Below are positions 54,576-63,505 of a stretch of 64,000 bases of DNA, piece by piece. The stretch comes from Rariglobus sp. (GTDB lineage: Bacteria; Verrucomicrobiota; Verrucomicrobiia; Opitutales; Opitutaceae), in the NCBI GenBank assembly GCA_029266495.1, contig JAQSWS010000052.1, forward strand, positions 1 to 64,000. The letters run 5' to 3'. Both the position numbers and the translations under genes were made by a program. Below the pieces are notes generated by a model. The model was not told where the DNA came from, searched no databases, and saw nothing but the letters and a program-made list of their open reading frames with translations. Each line of letters opens with the position of its first letter. The first letter of the stretch is position 1.

Positions 54576-55079
54576 CTACAGGGCCAGCGCCTTGAATTCG
54601 GCGGTCTGGAATGTGCGCGGGAAGCCGCGGGGGCCGGCCTGCTTTTTCAGCTCCGCGCTGTCCGGGTGCTCCTTGACGCTTTTTTCCAAGAGCTTGAGGG
54701 CCTCATCGGTCTTGCCAAGAAGCGCGAGAACGAAGGCCTGCTGGGCAAGTTCCTCGGGGCGTTTGTCGGCCTCATAACGGTCTTCATGCAAGCCGAGTGC
54801 TTTTTGATAGGCTTTGCGCGCGCCGTCCTTGTTCTCCTGTTTGCGAAGCGCCATCCCGAGGGACACCCAATACTCGGGCATGTCGTCATGCAACTTGAGC
54901 GCCCGCTGGATCAACTCCTCGGCCCGGGAATATTCGCGAATGGACATCGCAAATTGTGCTTCGCTGACGAGCGCAGCCGCCTCCTTTTTGGCCACTTCGG
55001 GCACTTCCTTGGGCTGCTTCGAACAACCGGAGGCAAGCAGGGCGGCGGCACAGGCGAGAACAAAAAACAAACGCGTCAT
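54576..55079 (-). CDS. TPR lipoprotein
   Basis: 167 residues from ATG 55079. The signal peptide MTRLFFVLACAAALLASGC has a clear lipobox. Residues about 35-155 form TPR-like helices: YSRAEELIQRALKLHDDMPE and GKTDEALKLLEKSVKEHPD. Probable envelope scaffold protein. It lies 14 bases after the gspE stop on the same strand, so it may belong to the secretion apparatus, for example as a pilotin-like factor; this is inference. Confidence 0.78.
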   Translation of the reverse strand: MTRLFFVLACAAALLASGCSKQPKEVPEVAKKEAAALVSEAQFAMSIREYSRAEELIQRALKLHDDMPEYWVSLGMALRKQENKDGARKAYQKALGLHEDRYEADKRPEELAQQAFVLALLGKTDEALKLLEKSVKEHPDSAELKKQAGPRGFPRTFQTAEFKALAL

Positions 55080-55093
55080 GGTGGATGGGGGAA

Positions 55094-56800
55094 TCACAAG
55101 TCGGGCGGAACGTTCGCGATGGCTTCTTCGATCGTGGTCATGCCCTCCTTGACCTTGAGCAGGGAGTCCTGGTGAAGGGTCTTCATGCCGTTGCGCATGC
55201 AGATTTTTTTAAGTTCGGCGGTCTCCATGCCCTTGTTGATCCCCTCGATGAGTTCCTCGGTGGTGATCATGAGTTCGTGAATGCCAACGCGTCCCTTGTA
55301 ACCCGAACCGCCGCACTTGGGACATCCCTTGGGCGCGGCCTTGTAAATGGGGCCGCTCCAGCCGAGGGCCTTTTCGAGCAGCTCCTTCTCTCGGGCGGTG
55401 GGCTCGGTCTGCACCTTGCACGTCTTGCACACGCGGCGCATCAGACGCTGGGCGCACACGCACAACAGGGACGACGAGATCATGAACGGCTCGATGCCCA
55501 TGTCGGTGAGACGGGCGATCGTGCTGGGCGCGTCGTTGGTGTGGAGCGTGGAAATCAGCAAGTGACCGGTGAGCGCCGCTTCAACGGAGATGTTGGCGGT
55601 TTCCTTGTCTCGAATTTCGCCGACCAGAATGATGTCGGGGTCCTGGCGAAGGAAGGCGCGGAGCGCGCTCGCAAAGGTGAGCCCGATCTGCCGGTGCATC
55701 TGCATCTGGTTGATGCCGGCGAGCGTGTATTCGATCGGGTCCTCGGCGGTGCGGATGACGAGTTCGGGGGAGTTGATCTCGTTGAGCGCCGAGTAAAGGG
55801 TCATCGACTTGCCGGAGCCGGTCGGACCGCAGTGCAGGATCATGCCGTAGGGCTGGCGGATGACGTCGCGATATTTTTCCAGGTTCTCCGCGGAGAAGCC
55901 GAGGGCGGTCATCGGCAGCGTGGATTTCTGCTTGTCGAGAATACGCATGACCACGCCTTCGCCGTGGTTGAGCGGCGCGGTGGATACGCGCAAATCGATA
56001 TCGATGCCCTTCTTCGTGTATTGCTTGAAAACAATGCGTCCGTCCTGGGGCAACCGGCGCTCGGAAATATCGAGGTTGCACATGATCTTCAGGCGGGCGA
56101 CGAGCGACGGACCGACCTTCGCGGGGAGGCGAAGCTTTTCATGGCAAATGCCGTCGATCCGGTAGCGGACGATGATCTCCTTTTCCCAAGGCTCGATGTG
56201 AATGTCGGACGTGCCGGCAAAGTAGGCGTCTTCGATGATGCGATTGGAGAGCTGGATGATCGGGCCGGAATCCTCGCTGACGCTGTCCTCCTCGATGGCC
56301 TCGGAGATGGCGCCGAATTCGGCGCCGATCTGCTTGACCACGTCCTCGAAACCGGCCGCAGGCTGGTTCTCGCGGGCAAACTTTTCCTTGATGTCCTTTT
56401 CACGCCCCAGAAGGCGGGCGACCTTCATGCCAGTCATCTCCTGGATCTTGGCCGGGATCGAAACCTCGAACGGATTCGAGAAGGCCACCAGCAGGGTATC
56501 GCCCACCTGCCCCACCGGCAGCACCAGATGCTCCTGGCAGAATTCCTGCGGGATGCGTTCGAAGGTCTGCGGTGTCACCCGCCAGCGGGAGACGTTGTAG
56601 GGCGCCATGCCGACGGCGCGGGCACGGGCGACGAAAATCTGGAAAGGCGTGAGCCGGTAATCGTCGATGAGAAGCTTGTCGAGGGCGTCGCCGTTGAGGT
56701 CGTCCGGATGATGGACGAGCGTGTCGCGCTGGGCATCGGTCAGGCGGCCCATTTCCACGAGCCGGCTGACGATCTGGGTCTGGATTTTTCCTAGAGGCAT
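55094..56800 (-). CDS. gspE: GspE/PilB-family secretion ATPase
   Basis: 568 residues. N-terminal domains (about 1-160) fit the GspE/MshE N-region. The ATPase core has Walker [16 protein letters not shown], the Asp box [11 protein letters not shown] and Walker [17 protein letters not shown], then the tetracysteine zinc site (CKTC and CPKC). It powers pseudopilus or type IV pilus assembly at the cytoplasmic face. The pseudopilin at 10075 is a possible substrate of such a system. The start ATG at 56800 is six bases from the preceding related gene. Confidence 0.94.
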   Translation of the reverse strand: MPLGKIQTQIVSRLVEMGRLTDAQRDTLVHHPDDLNGDALDKLLIDDYRLTPFQIFVARARAVGMAPYNVSRWRVTPQTFERIPQEFCQEHLVLPVGQVGDTLLVAFSNPFEVSIPAKIQEMTGMKVARLLGREKDIKEKFARENQPAAGFEDVVKQIGAEFGAISEAIEEDSVSEDSGPIIQLSNRIIEDAYFAGTSDIHIEPWEKEIIVRYRIDGICHEKLRLPAKVGPSLVARLKIMCNLDISERRLPQDGRIVFKQYTKKGIDIDLRVSTAPLNHGEGVVMRILDKQKSTLPMTALGFSAENLEKYRDVIRQPYGMILHCGPTGSGKSMTLYSALNEINSPELVIRTAEDPIEYTLAGINQMQMHRQIGLTFASALRAFLRQDPDIILVGEIRDKETANISVEAALTGHLLISTLHTNDAPSTIARLTDMGIEPFMISSSLLCVCAQRLMRRVCKTCKVQTEPTAREKELLEKALGWSGPIYKAAPKGCPKCGGSGYKGRVGIHELMITTEELIEGINKGMETAELKKICMRNGMKTLHQDSLLKVKEGMTTIEEAIANVPPDL

Positions 56801-56806
56801 GGCGGC

Positions 56807-57334
56807 TTATTTCGAGGCGGCGGGGGCGGGCGCCTTGCCGGCGGCGCGGGCCTCCTCCAGTTTTTCAAAGTAGTCGGCGAGCACTTCCTGGGTGGTGCCA
56901 TACCAGACCACGGGTCCGCCGAGTTGTTTTTCCCAATAGGCTCGCACGGCGGGGCTCAGGTAGTAGGCGGTGGCGACAAAATACACGTCCTCCTCGCGGT
57001 CAAAGGGCATCGACCACGTTGCCCAGCAGGCGCCCAGTTCCAACGTGAGACGCAAATCATCGGGCACATCGTAGGAACGGAGGTCGATCAGACCGACGCC
57101 ATGTTCGTCCATCACATGTTGAAGAACGTCGGCCTCTTTCACGACCTGCAGCTCGAAGGCGAGGATGGAGAGCACCGAACCCTTGCGATAATCACCGGTG
57201 GAAATGAGTTCCAGCAGGCGCTCGTTGGCGGCCTCGAGGTTGTCGATCTTGACGAGGTTGGCCTCGACGAGGTGCGCACCGAGGAGACGGTTCGCCCGCA
57301 TCAGCAGGGAGCGGTGTTCGGGACTCAAACTCAT
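56807..57334 (-). CDS. GspE N-domain-like protein
   Basis: 175 residues. LLGAHLVEANLVKIDNLEAA and a following VLSILAFELQVVKEADVL resemble the N-terminal (GspE-N/MshEN-like) modules of secretion ATPases, but the chain has no ATPase. The last 20 residues are Ala/Pro rich. It precedes gspE by six bases and may act as a regulatory subunit or c-di-GMP-sensing accessory protein; that is inference. Confidence 0.7.
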   Translation of the reverse strand: MSLSPEHRSLLMRANRLLGAHLVEANLVKIDNLEAANERLLELISTGDYRKGSVLSILAFELQVVKEADVLQHVMDEHGVGLIDLRSYDVPDDLRLTLELGACWATWSMPFDREEDVYFVATAYYLSPAVRAYWEKQLGGPVVWYGTTQEVLADYFEKLEEARAAGKAPAPAASK

Positions 57335-57351
57335 AGGAAGGATGGCGGTGA

Positions 57352-58377
57352 TCAGGCGGTTTTTTTGATGAGGCGCGGCTTGCCGCCATGCTTGATGACG
57401 CGCTTGCGCAGAGCCAGCTTGAGCTCCTCAAGGCCTTCGCCGGTGATGCAGGAGATCTTGAGGACGTCGACCTTGTGGCGGGTCTTGAATTTCTTGAGAT
57501 TCGCGGCGGCGGCCGGGACGTCCATCTTGTTGGAGACAACGACGCGGGGCTTTTTAAGGAGGCTCTTGTCGTAGAGTTTTAACTCGTTGACGAGGGTCTG
57601 GTAGTCGTCGCGCGGGTCGCGATTATCGGTGCCCGCCATGTCGATGAGGAACATGAGCAGCGTGCAGCGCTCAATATGGCGCAGGAACCGGTGGCCGAGA
57701 CCGCGATTCTCGCTGGCGCCCTCGATGAGGCCGGGCACGTCCGCAATGAGCAGGCGGTCGAACGTCTCGGGATATTCGATCACGCCGATCTGCGGATGCA
57801 GGGTGGTGAAGGGATAGGCGGCGGTCTTCGGACGTGCCTTCGTGATGCGGGTGGTGAGGGACGATTTGCCGGCGTTGGGAAAACCGACGAGACCGATGTC
57901 CGCGATGCTTTTGAGGACGAGGCGAAACTTGCCGCCTTCGCCGGGCTGGCCGGCATTGGCACGCTTGGGTGCGCGATTCGTGGCGGTTTTGAAGTGAATG
58001 TTGCCCCAGCCGCCATTGCCGCCTTTGCAGAGAACGATCTGCTGGCCGTCTTCGATCAGTTCGGCGACGGCTTTGCCGGTCTCCTCATCGATCACGACGG
58101 TGCCCAGCGGAAGGCGAAGGATGCAGTGCTCGCCCTCCTTGCCGTAACAATCGGCGCCCTGGCCGTGTTCGCCGGCCTTGGCGCTCCAGTGCGGCTTGTA
58201 TTTGTAGTCGATGAGATTGTTCGTGTCGTCGTCGCCGAGCAGGATGACATCGCCTCCGCGACCGCCATCGCCTCCGTTGGGACCACCCCAAGGCTCGTAT
58301 TTTTCGCGGCGGAAGCTCACGGCTCCACGACCACCATCACCGGCTTGAACTTTGATTACGCACTCGTCGACAAACAT
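57352..58377 (-). CDS. obg: GTPase Obg/CgtA
   Basis: 341 residues. The Gly-rich Obg fold (about 1-158, with GGDGGRGGDVILLGD) precedes the G domain: G1 GFPNAGKSSL, G3 DVPGLIEGA, G4 SNKMD. The variable C-terminal OCT domain is absent, as in shorter Obg proteins. It binds the 50S ribosomal subunit and is essential in most bacteria. It heads the minus-strand run into the GspE genes. Confidence 0.96.
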   Translation of the reverse strand: MFVDECVIKVQAGDGGRGAVSFRREKYEPWGGPNGGDGGRGGDVILLGDDDTNNLIDYKYKPHWSAKAGEHGQGADCYGKEGEHCILRLPLGTVVIDEETGKAVAELIEDGQQIVLCKGGNGGWGNIHFKTATNRAPKRANAGQPGEGGKFRLVLKSIADIGLVGFPNAGKSSLTTRITKARPKTAAYPFTTLHPQIGVIEYPETFDRLLIADVPGLIEGASENRGLGHRFLRHIERCTLLMFLIDMAGTDNRDPRDDYQTLVNELKLYDKSLLKKPRVVVSNKMDVPAAAANLKKFKTRHKVDVLKISCITGEGLEELKLALRKRVIKHGGKPRLIKKTA

Positions 58378-58648
58378 GAGGCATCATGGTGCACAAAGGA
58401 TCGCGCTTGCCAAGGGGTGCCTTTGCAAAGGGAGGGTAAATCCGCGGCAAGCGGCACACCCGTTGAAGACTGCGCCCGCCTGGATCCGATCATCGCCATC
58501 AAAACATGGGGCGACACGGTGGACCCGTGAAAGCACGCGGATAGGTGAATGCCCCCAGATTTCCGCCAGTAATCAGCAATAACCATATTTGCGGTCAGCG
58601 ATGCGCTAACACGTCCGGAGCGAATCGGGGTAAGGTGCCACCGCCCCT

Positions 58649-60859
58649 ATGAAAACACCTACCCCTGTTGAAATGGACTCGCTACGTCGTGCCCGCTGGC
58701 TGCCGCTTTGCCGGTTGCAACGAACGGCGATGGCCCTGATCGGTTCGCTGGCTCTCGGCGGAACCTTGCGTGCGGTCGACCCCGCACCGCTCGTGCCCGG
58801 CACCTGGACCTTGCAGTTTCAGGACGACTTCGACGGCACAACCGTCAACGGCGCGAAGTGGCGCCTCGGTTCGCATCACTCCGGCATCGCCGGCTCCGCC
58901 GGTAATTCACCGCAGAACATCTCCGTCGCGGACGGAACACTGAAGCTGAAGGCCGAGCAGCGCGCCGTCACCTACAGTGGAACCAACTACAGTTACGCCA
59001 CCGGCGAGGTCAGCACGTTCTTCAACCACCGCCAGCAAAACGGCTACATCGAGGCGCGGCTCAAATACCCCGCCGTCACCGGCCTCTGGCCCGCCTTCTG
59101 GTTGATGCCCGACCGGGCCAGCTACGGCTGGCGAGACGCCTATCGGCGCTCCTACCTCAAGTTCGATCTGACCGGCGTGAACCTCGCCTCCGTGACGAGC
59201 GCCACGCTCAAGCTCACCGTCTCCTCGTTGGAAACCGGAGGCATCAACAACCTCGTGTTCATGAAGCTCGCCGATGACACGTGGAGCGAGTCGACGATCA
59301 CCTGGAACAACAAACCGGTTCCCGATCCGATCTGGCTCGCGCAACGCTGGAACAACCTGGTGTCCTCCGGCTCGGAGATCACCGCCGACGTGACCGCCTA
59401 CGTCGCGCAGGAAATGGCCGGCGACAAGAAGATCAGTTTCGTCCTCGCCGACACGTTCATGCGCACGAAGCTGCTCGCGTTTCACAGCAGCGAGGCGGGC
59501 AACGCCGCCAACCGTCCCCAACTCGTGATCGATGGCGTGGCCTACACCGCCACCGAGGACGCCACGGTTCGCTGGGGCACACTGGCAAATACCAACTACG
59601 GAAACGCCAATGACCTTGGCGTGAAGGACGATTGGGGCGACACCGCCACGACCTTTAACGGCGGCATGGAGGTGGACGTCATGGAGAGCCTCGGCATCTG
59701 GGGCGCCAACGTCACCCAGCACGCGCTCCACTGGGACGGTTATGGCTCCTCCCACAAAACGGCCGGATGGCCCAACATCACCTACACGCCCACTCCCGAC
59801 AACTTCCACACCTATGGTCTTTACTGGGAGCCGGGGCTGCTCGCCTTCTACGTCGACGGCATCAAGACCGCGGAATACGTCAACTCCCGCGTGATGAGCG
59901 TGCCTGCCTACTTCCTCCTCTCGCTGCAAATGGGCGGCTGGGGCAACAACAACCCCGGCCCACAGGTGAACAATCAGGTGATGGAAGTCGACTGGGTGCG
60001 CTCATGGAGCGGCACGCGCGCCGCCCCCATCACCGTGACGGTGGACAATGCCGGCACCGCCGACGTCGAGACGACCGGAACCTGGATCTCCTCCACCGCC
60101 AACGCCGGTTACCACGATATCGACTACGCGCATGACGACAACGCCGGCAAGGGCACCAAGACCTTCACCTTCCTGCCTCCGTTGCTGGCGGATGGCGAAT
60201 ATCTCGTCTATGCCCGCTGGCCGGCCGCAATCGACAACGCCACCAACACCCCGATCGATATCGTTTCGTCCAAGGGCGCGGTTTCCACGGTCACCGTCAA
60301 CCAGCAGCAGGGTGGCGGGCAGTGGAACTTCCTCGGCACCCACAACCTCGCCGTGCTCACGGCCGAGGCGACCATCCGCACCACCGGCACCAACGGCTTC
60401 GTGACCGCCGATGCAATGCTCTTCCAGCCCGCGCCAACGACCGGCTTTGTCACCGTGGACAACACCGACACCGCCTACGTCGCCTCCACCGGCACCTGGT
60501 CGGCCTCGACCAGCGTGCCCGGCTACCTCGGGACGAATTACGTGCACGACGGCAACACGGCCAAGGGAACCAAGACGTTCTCCTTCAAACCCGCGGTTGC
60601 CGCCGCCGGCGATCACCTCGTGTATGCACGCTGGCCGGCCGATGCCAACCGCGCCAGCAACGTGCCGGTGGACATCGTCAAGGCGGACGGCTCCGTCGCG
60701 ACGGTGATCGTCAACCAGCGGGTGAACAACAACACGTGGACCGCCCTCGGCGTGTTCCCGCTCTCGCCAACGAATGCGGAAATCAAGATCCGCACCACCG
60801 GAACCAACGGCTTCGTGATGGCCGACGGTGTGCGCGTCGTCCCGGTGATCGCGCCGTGA
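58649..60859 (+). CDS. Secreted GH16 glucanase-like enzyme with inserted beta-sandwich and two golvesin-like domains
   Basis: 736 residues with a signal-like region (TAMALIGSLALGGTLRA). The GH16 domain starts at WTLQFQDDFDGTTVNGAKW and reaches WPAFWLMPDR near residue 155, where about 165 residues of another domain are inserted. GH16 then resumes with GGMEVDVMES: E341, D343 and E346 form the ExDxxE catalytic triad, followed by HWDGYGSS. The insert is DNRLRE/CBM96-like (RRSYLKFDLTGV, WSESTITWNN) but its N-terminal part (DATVRWGTLANTNYGNAND) comes last. Two C-terminal golvesin-like domains (about 455-590 and 600-736) probably bind polysaccharide. Likely acts on beta-1,3/1,4-glucan, agar or carrageenan. 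Confidence 0.88.
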   Translation: MKTPTPVEMDSLRRARWLPLCRLQRTAMALIGSLALGGTLRAVDPAPLVPGTWTLQFQDDFDGTTVNGAKWRLGSHHSGIAGSAGNSPQNISVADGTLKLKAEQRAVTYSGTNYSYATGEVSTFFNHRQQNGYIEARLKYPAVTGLWPAFWLMPDRASYGWRDAYRRSYLKFDLTGVNLASVTSATLKLTVSSLETGGINNLVFMKLADDTWSESTITWNNKPVPDPIWLAQRWNNLVSSGSEITADVTAYVAQEMAGDKKISFVLADTFMRTKLLAFHSSEAGNAANRPQLVIDGVAYTATEDATVRWGTLANTNYGNANDLGVKDDWGDTATTFNGGMEVDVMESLGIWGANVTQHALHWDGYGSSHKTAGWPNITYTPTPDNFHTYGLYWEPGLLAFYVDGIKTAEYVNSRVMSVPAYFLLSLQMGGWGNNNPGPQVNNQVMEVDWVRSWSGTRAAPITVTVDNAGTADVETTGTWISSTANAGYHDIDYAHDDNAGKGTKTFTFLPPLLADGEYLVYARWPAAIDNATNTPIDIVSSKGAVSTVTVNQQQGGGQWNFLGTHNLAVLTAEATIRTTGTNGFVTADAMLFQPAPTTGFVTVDNTDTAYVASTGTWSASTSVPGYLGTNYVHDGNTAKGTKTFSFKPAVAAAGDHLVYARWPADANRASNVPVDIVKADGSVATVIVNQRVNNNTWTALGVFPLSPTNAEIKIRTTGTNGFVMADGVRVVPVIAP

Positions 60860-60890
60860 GATCAGGAGCGTTGTAGTCGAAAGCCACTAC

Positions 60891-60931
60891 ATCGGGGGAC
60901 GGCCGTCATCGGACCGTCCCCCGATTTTTTT
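60891..60931 (+). terminator. Intrinsic terminator of the GH16 gene
   Basis: Perfect 12-base stem ATCGGGGGACGG/CCGTCCCCCGAT with an 11-base loop and a seven-base T run, 31 bases after the stop codon. Confidence 0.93.
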
Positions 60932-60971
60932 GGGCGAAGAAGACCGGCGGGGCTTCCTCCGCGGGGCATGC

Positions 60972-62276
60972 TTACAACGCCAGGCGGATGCCCTTGCGCA
61001 GGTAGGTGGGGACGTCGAGGTCCTGACCCTCGAAGAGATTCCGGTCGGTCTTGTCGAAGTGGCCGCGGCTCTCGACCTCGTTAAAGGAAAATTCGTTCTG
61101 CGCCACGGCTTCCAACGGCAGCTCCGCCGCACTTTTCGCATTGCGGGCAACGGCCGGCGCGGACTTCGCGGCGGCAGGCGCGGGAACGGCGGTCTCGGTC
61201 TCGATGGGCAGCTCCCCCGCGGTGCGTGCGGGCGAAGGGGTCAGCGCCCGCGTGGGCCGTGCGAGCGTGGACGGACGGCGCACGCCGCCGCTGCGTCCGC
61301 CGATGTCGCTCGTGCCCAGCACGACGACCTCGACCTTCCCCTGCATGTCTTCGTCGATCACCGCGCCCATGATCACGTGGGAGTCGCGGCCGAACTGCTC
61401 AGTCACCGCCGTCATGATTTCGTTGACCTTGGGCAACGTGAGATCGGTGCCGCCGACGATGTTCACGAGCAGGCGGTCGGCCTTGCGGGCGAACTCGGGT
61501 GTGGCGAGCAGCGGGCACAGTTTCACACCGTCGATCGCCTCGGCCACGGCGTTCTCGCCGGAACCGGCGCCAAGGCCGAAGAGGGTCTTGCCGCCGCGCG
61601 TGTGGAACGCCTGGCGAAGCGTGGCAAAGTCCAGGTTGATCAGACCGGTGCGGAAGAGCATCGACCAGATTGATTTCACGCCGCGGCCGATCCATTCGTC
61701 GGCCCGGGCAAAGGAATCAAGCGCGGTTTCACCTTCCTCGGCCTGCTGGAGGAGAATGTCATTGGGCAGCGGGATGACCGCGTCGCACACCTTGCGGAGC
61801 GCGGCGAGACCCTCCTCGGCCTGCTTGGCGCGGCGTCCGCCCTCGAAGGTGAACGGCATGGTGACAAATGCGATGACCAGCGCCCCGGATTCGGCGGCGA
61901 TCTCGGCCACCGTCGGCGCGGCGCCGCTGCCGGTGCCGCCGCCCATGCCGGCGACGAGAAACACGAGGTCGCAATCCTTGACGACGGCGGAGATTTTTTC
62001 GCGGTCGGCCTCGGCGGCGTCATGCCCGAGATCGGGGTCGCCACCCGCACCGAGCCCGCGCGTGACGCTGGCGCCGATGAAAATTTTGTCCTGCACCGGC
62101 GAGTTGGCGAGGGCCTGGTGGTCGGTGTTGATCACCGCCATCTGAAGGCGGTCGAGGTTCTCCATCTTGAGACGGTCGACCGCGTTGGAGCCGGCACCGC
62201 CGACGCCCACGACCTTGATCGCGATCGTGCGGTCGGTGAGGATTTCGTGGGTGAGCGGGAGTTCGTTGGGATTCAT
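60972..62276 (-). CDS. ftsZ: Cell division protein FtsZ
   Basis: 434 residues. Tubulin signature GGGTGSGAAP (about 112-121), N-terminal VVGVGGAGSNAVDRL, and a C-terminal peptide DVPTYLRKGIRLAL that would contact FtsA. It forms the division ring as a GTPase polymer. The T7 loop reads NLDFATL, with Thr219 where E. coli FtsZ has the catalytic Asp212. It follows ftsA by 20 bases, as in the dcw cluster. Confidence 0.96.
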   Translation of the reverse strand: MNPNELPLTHEILTDRTIAIKVVGVGGAGSNAVDRLKMENLDRLQMAVINTDHQALANSPVQDKIFIGASVTRGLGAGGDPDLGHDAAEADREKISAVVKDCDLVFLVAGMGGGTGSGAAPTVAEIAAESGALVIAFVTMPFTFEGGRRAKQAEEGLAALRKVCDAVIPLPNDILLQQAEEGETALDSFARADEWIGRGVKSIWSMLFRTGLINLDFATLRQAFHTRGGKTLFGLGAGSGENAVAEAIDGVKLCPLLATPEFARKADRLLVNIVGGTDLTLPKVNEIMTAVTEQFGRDSHVIMGAVIDEDMQGKVEVVVLGTSDIGGRSGGVRRPSTLARPTRALTPSPARTAGELPIETETAVPAPAAAKSAPAVARNAKSAAELPLEAVAQNEFSFNEVESRGHFDKTDRNLFEGQDLDVPTYLRKGIRLAL

Positions 62277-62296
62277 GGAGTGATCCTCTCGGTGCG

Positions 62297-63505
62297 TCAG
62301 GCGGTGGCGAAAAGTTTGCCCATCCAGCCCGGCGCCCGCGCACGGCGGCGGGGAGCGGCGAGATCGGCGCGGGAGCTGAGTCCGTATTGGAGAAGACCGA
62401 GGACACTGCTGAAGCCCGGATCGCGCAGGTTTTCCGCCACCCAGCCGGGAGCCTCGCCGAGACGGGCCTGCACGCCAAAGACGCGCGCGGCGGCCTCGTC
62501 GATCCCGGGGAGCTTGGCCGTGCCGCCCGTGAGGATGACGCCCGCGGCGGTCTTCTCGGGAGAGAAGGCGGCGCCGAGCTTCTTGCGGACCACCTCGAAC
62601 AACTCGGTGGTGCGCGCGGCGGTGATCTGCTCGATCGTGTGGCGCGGGAACTGGCGGTCGCCGATCGCGAAGTCACCGTTGAGCCAGACCTTCTCGGCGC
62701 GGTCCTTGGTGGCCACCGTGCCGCGTCCGAAACGGAGCTTGAGTTTCTCGGCCTGGCCTTCGGTCACCCGCAAGCCGAGGCTGAGGTCATTGGTCAGGTG
62801 GACGCCGCCGACCGGCACAACCCCGGTGAGCTGCGCACAACCGTCACGATAAAGCACGAAGTCGGTCGTGCCCGCGCCCACGTCGATCACCAGCACGCCG
62901 TTCTGCTTGTCCTCGGCGGAGGCGAGAATGGTGCCCGAGGCGAGGCTGGACAGGATGAGTTCGGCAACCCGGACGTTGAAGCCGCGGATCACATGGATGT
63001 TGTCGGCGATCTTGCCCTCCTGGCCATGCACGGTCCAGTAGCCGGCTTCGAGGCGCTGCCCCACGAGGTGCTCGGGATCGGGGACATTGCGTCCGTCGAG
63101 ACGGAAAGGGCGGCGCAGGTGGTGAACCACCATGCGGCCCTCGGGCAGATTCTTCGATTTGGCCAGGCGGCAGACCGTGTCGATATCGGGGGCGCCGACC
63201 AGGTTGTCGGCGGCGGAGACGTTCACGGCGGCCTCGTTGTAGAAGCCCTCCAGGTGCCCGCCGGTTTGGGCGAGGTAAACCTCGTCGATCCGCGTGCCGG
63301 CGCTCTGCTCAGCGGCCATGAGCGCGCTGTGCGCCGCCTCGCTGGCGGCCTTGAAATCGGAAACCGCCCCCTTGATGACGCCACGCGACTGGCATTCGCC
63401 GACGCCGATGATGTGAAGCGTGCCCTGGGTGAGCTCGCCGATGAGAACGCTGACCTTTGAGGTGCCGATTTCAACGGCGCCGATGAACTTGGTTCTAGAA
63501 ATCAC
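62297..63505 (-). CDS. ftsA: Cell division protein FtsA
   Basis: 402 residues from GTG 63505, which overlaps the end of the ftsQ-like gene by 11 bases. Actin-fold phosphate motifs FIGAVEIGTSKVSVLIGEL, GVLVIDVGAGTTDFVLY and ILTGGTAKLPG are present, and the C-terminal AGWMGKLF fits the membrane-targeting amphipathic helix. It tethers FtsZ to the membrane. A longer upstream frame is not protein-like. Confidence 0.93.
   Translation of the reverse strand: MISRTKFIGAVEIGTSKVSVLIGELTQGTLHIIGVGECQSRGVIKGAVSDFKAASEAAHSALMAAEQSAGTRIDEVYLAQTGGHLEGFYNEAAVNVSAADNLVGAPDIDTVCRLAKSKNLPEGRMVVHHLRRPFRLDGRNVPDPEHLVGQRLEAGYWTVHGQEGKIADNIHVIRGFNVRVAELILSSLASGTILASAEDKQNGVLVIDVGAGTTDFVLYRDGCAQLTGVVPVGGVHLTNDLSLGLRVTEGQAEKLKLRFGRGTVATKDRAEKVWLNGDFAIGDRQFPRHTIEQITAARTTELFEVVRKKLGAAFSPEKTAAGVILTGGTAKLPGIDEAAARVFGVQARLGEAPGWVAENLRDPGFSSVLGLLQYGLSSRADLAAPRRRARAPGWMGKLFATA

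Noticed and set aside
52703-54595. Plus-strand 630-codon frame opposite proS
   Set aside because: Antisense of an aminoacyl-tRNA synthetase gene, low complexity.
55085-56794. Plus-strand 569-codon frame opposite gspE
   Set aside because: Antisense of a gene with Walker and zinc motifs; no motif of its own.
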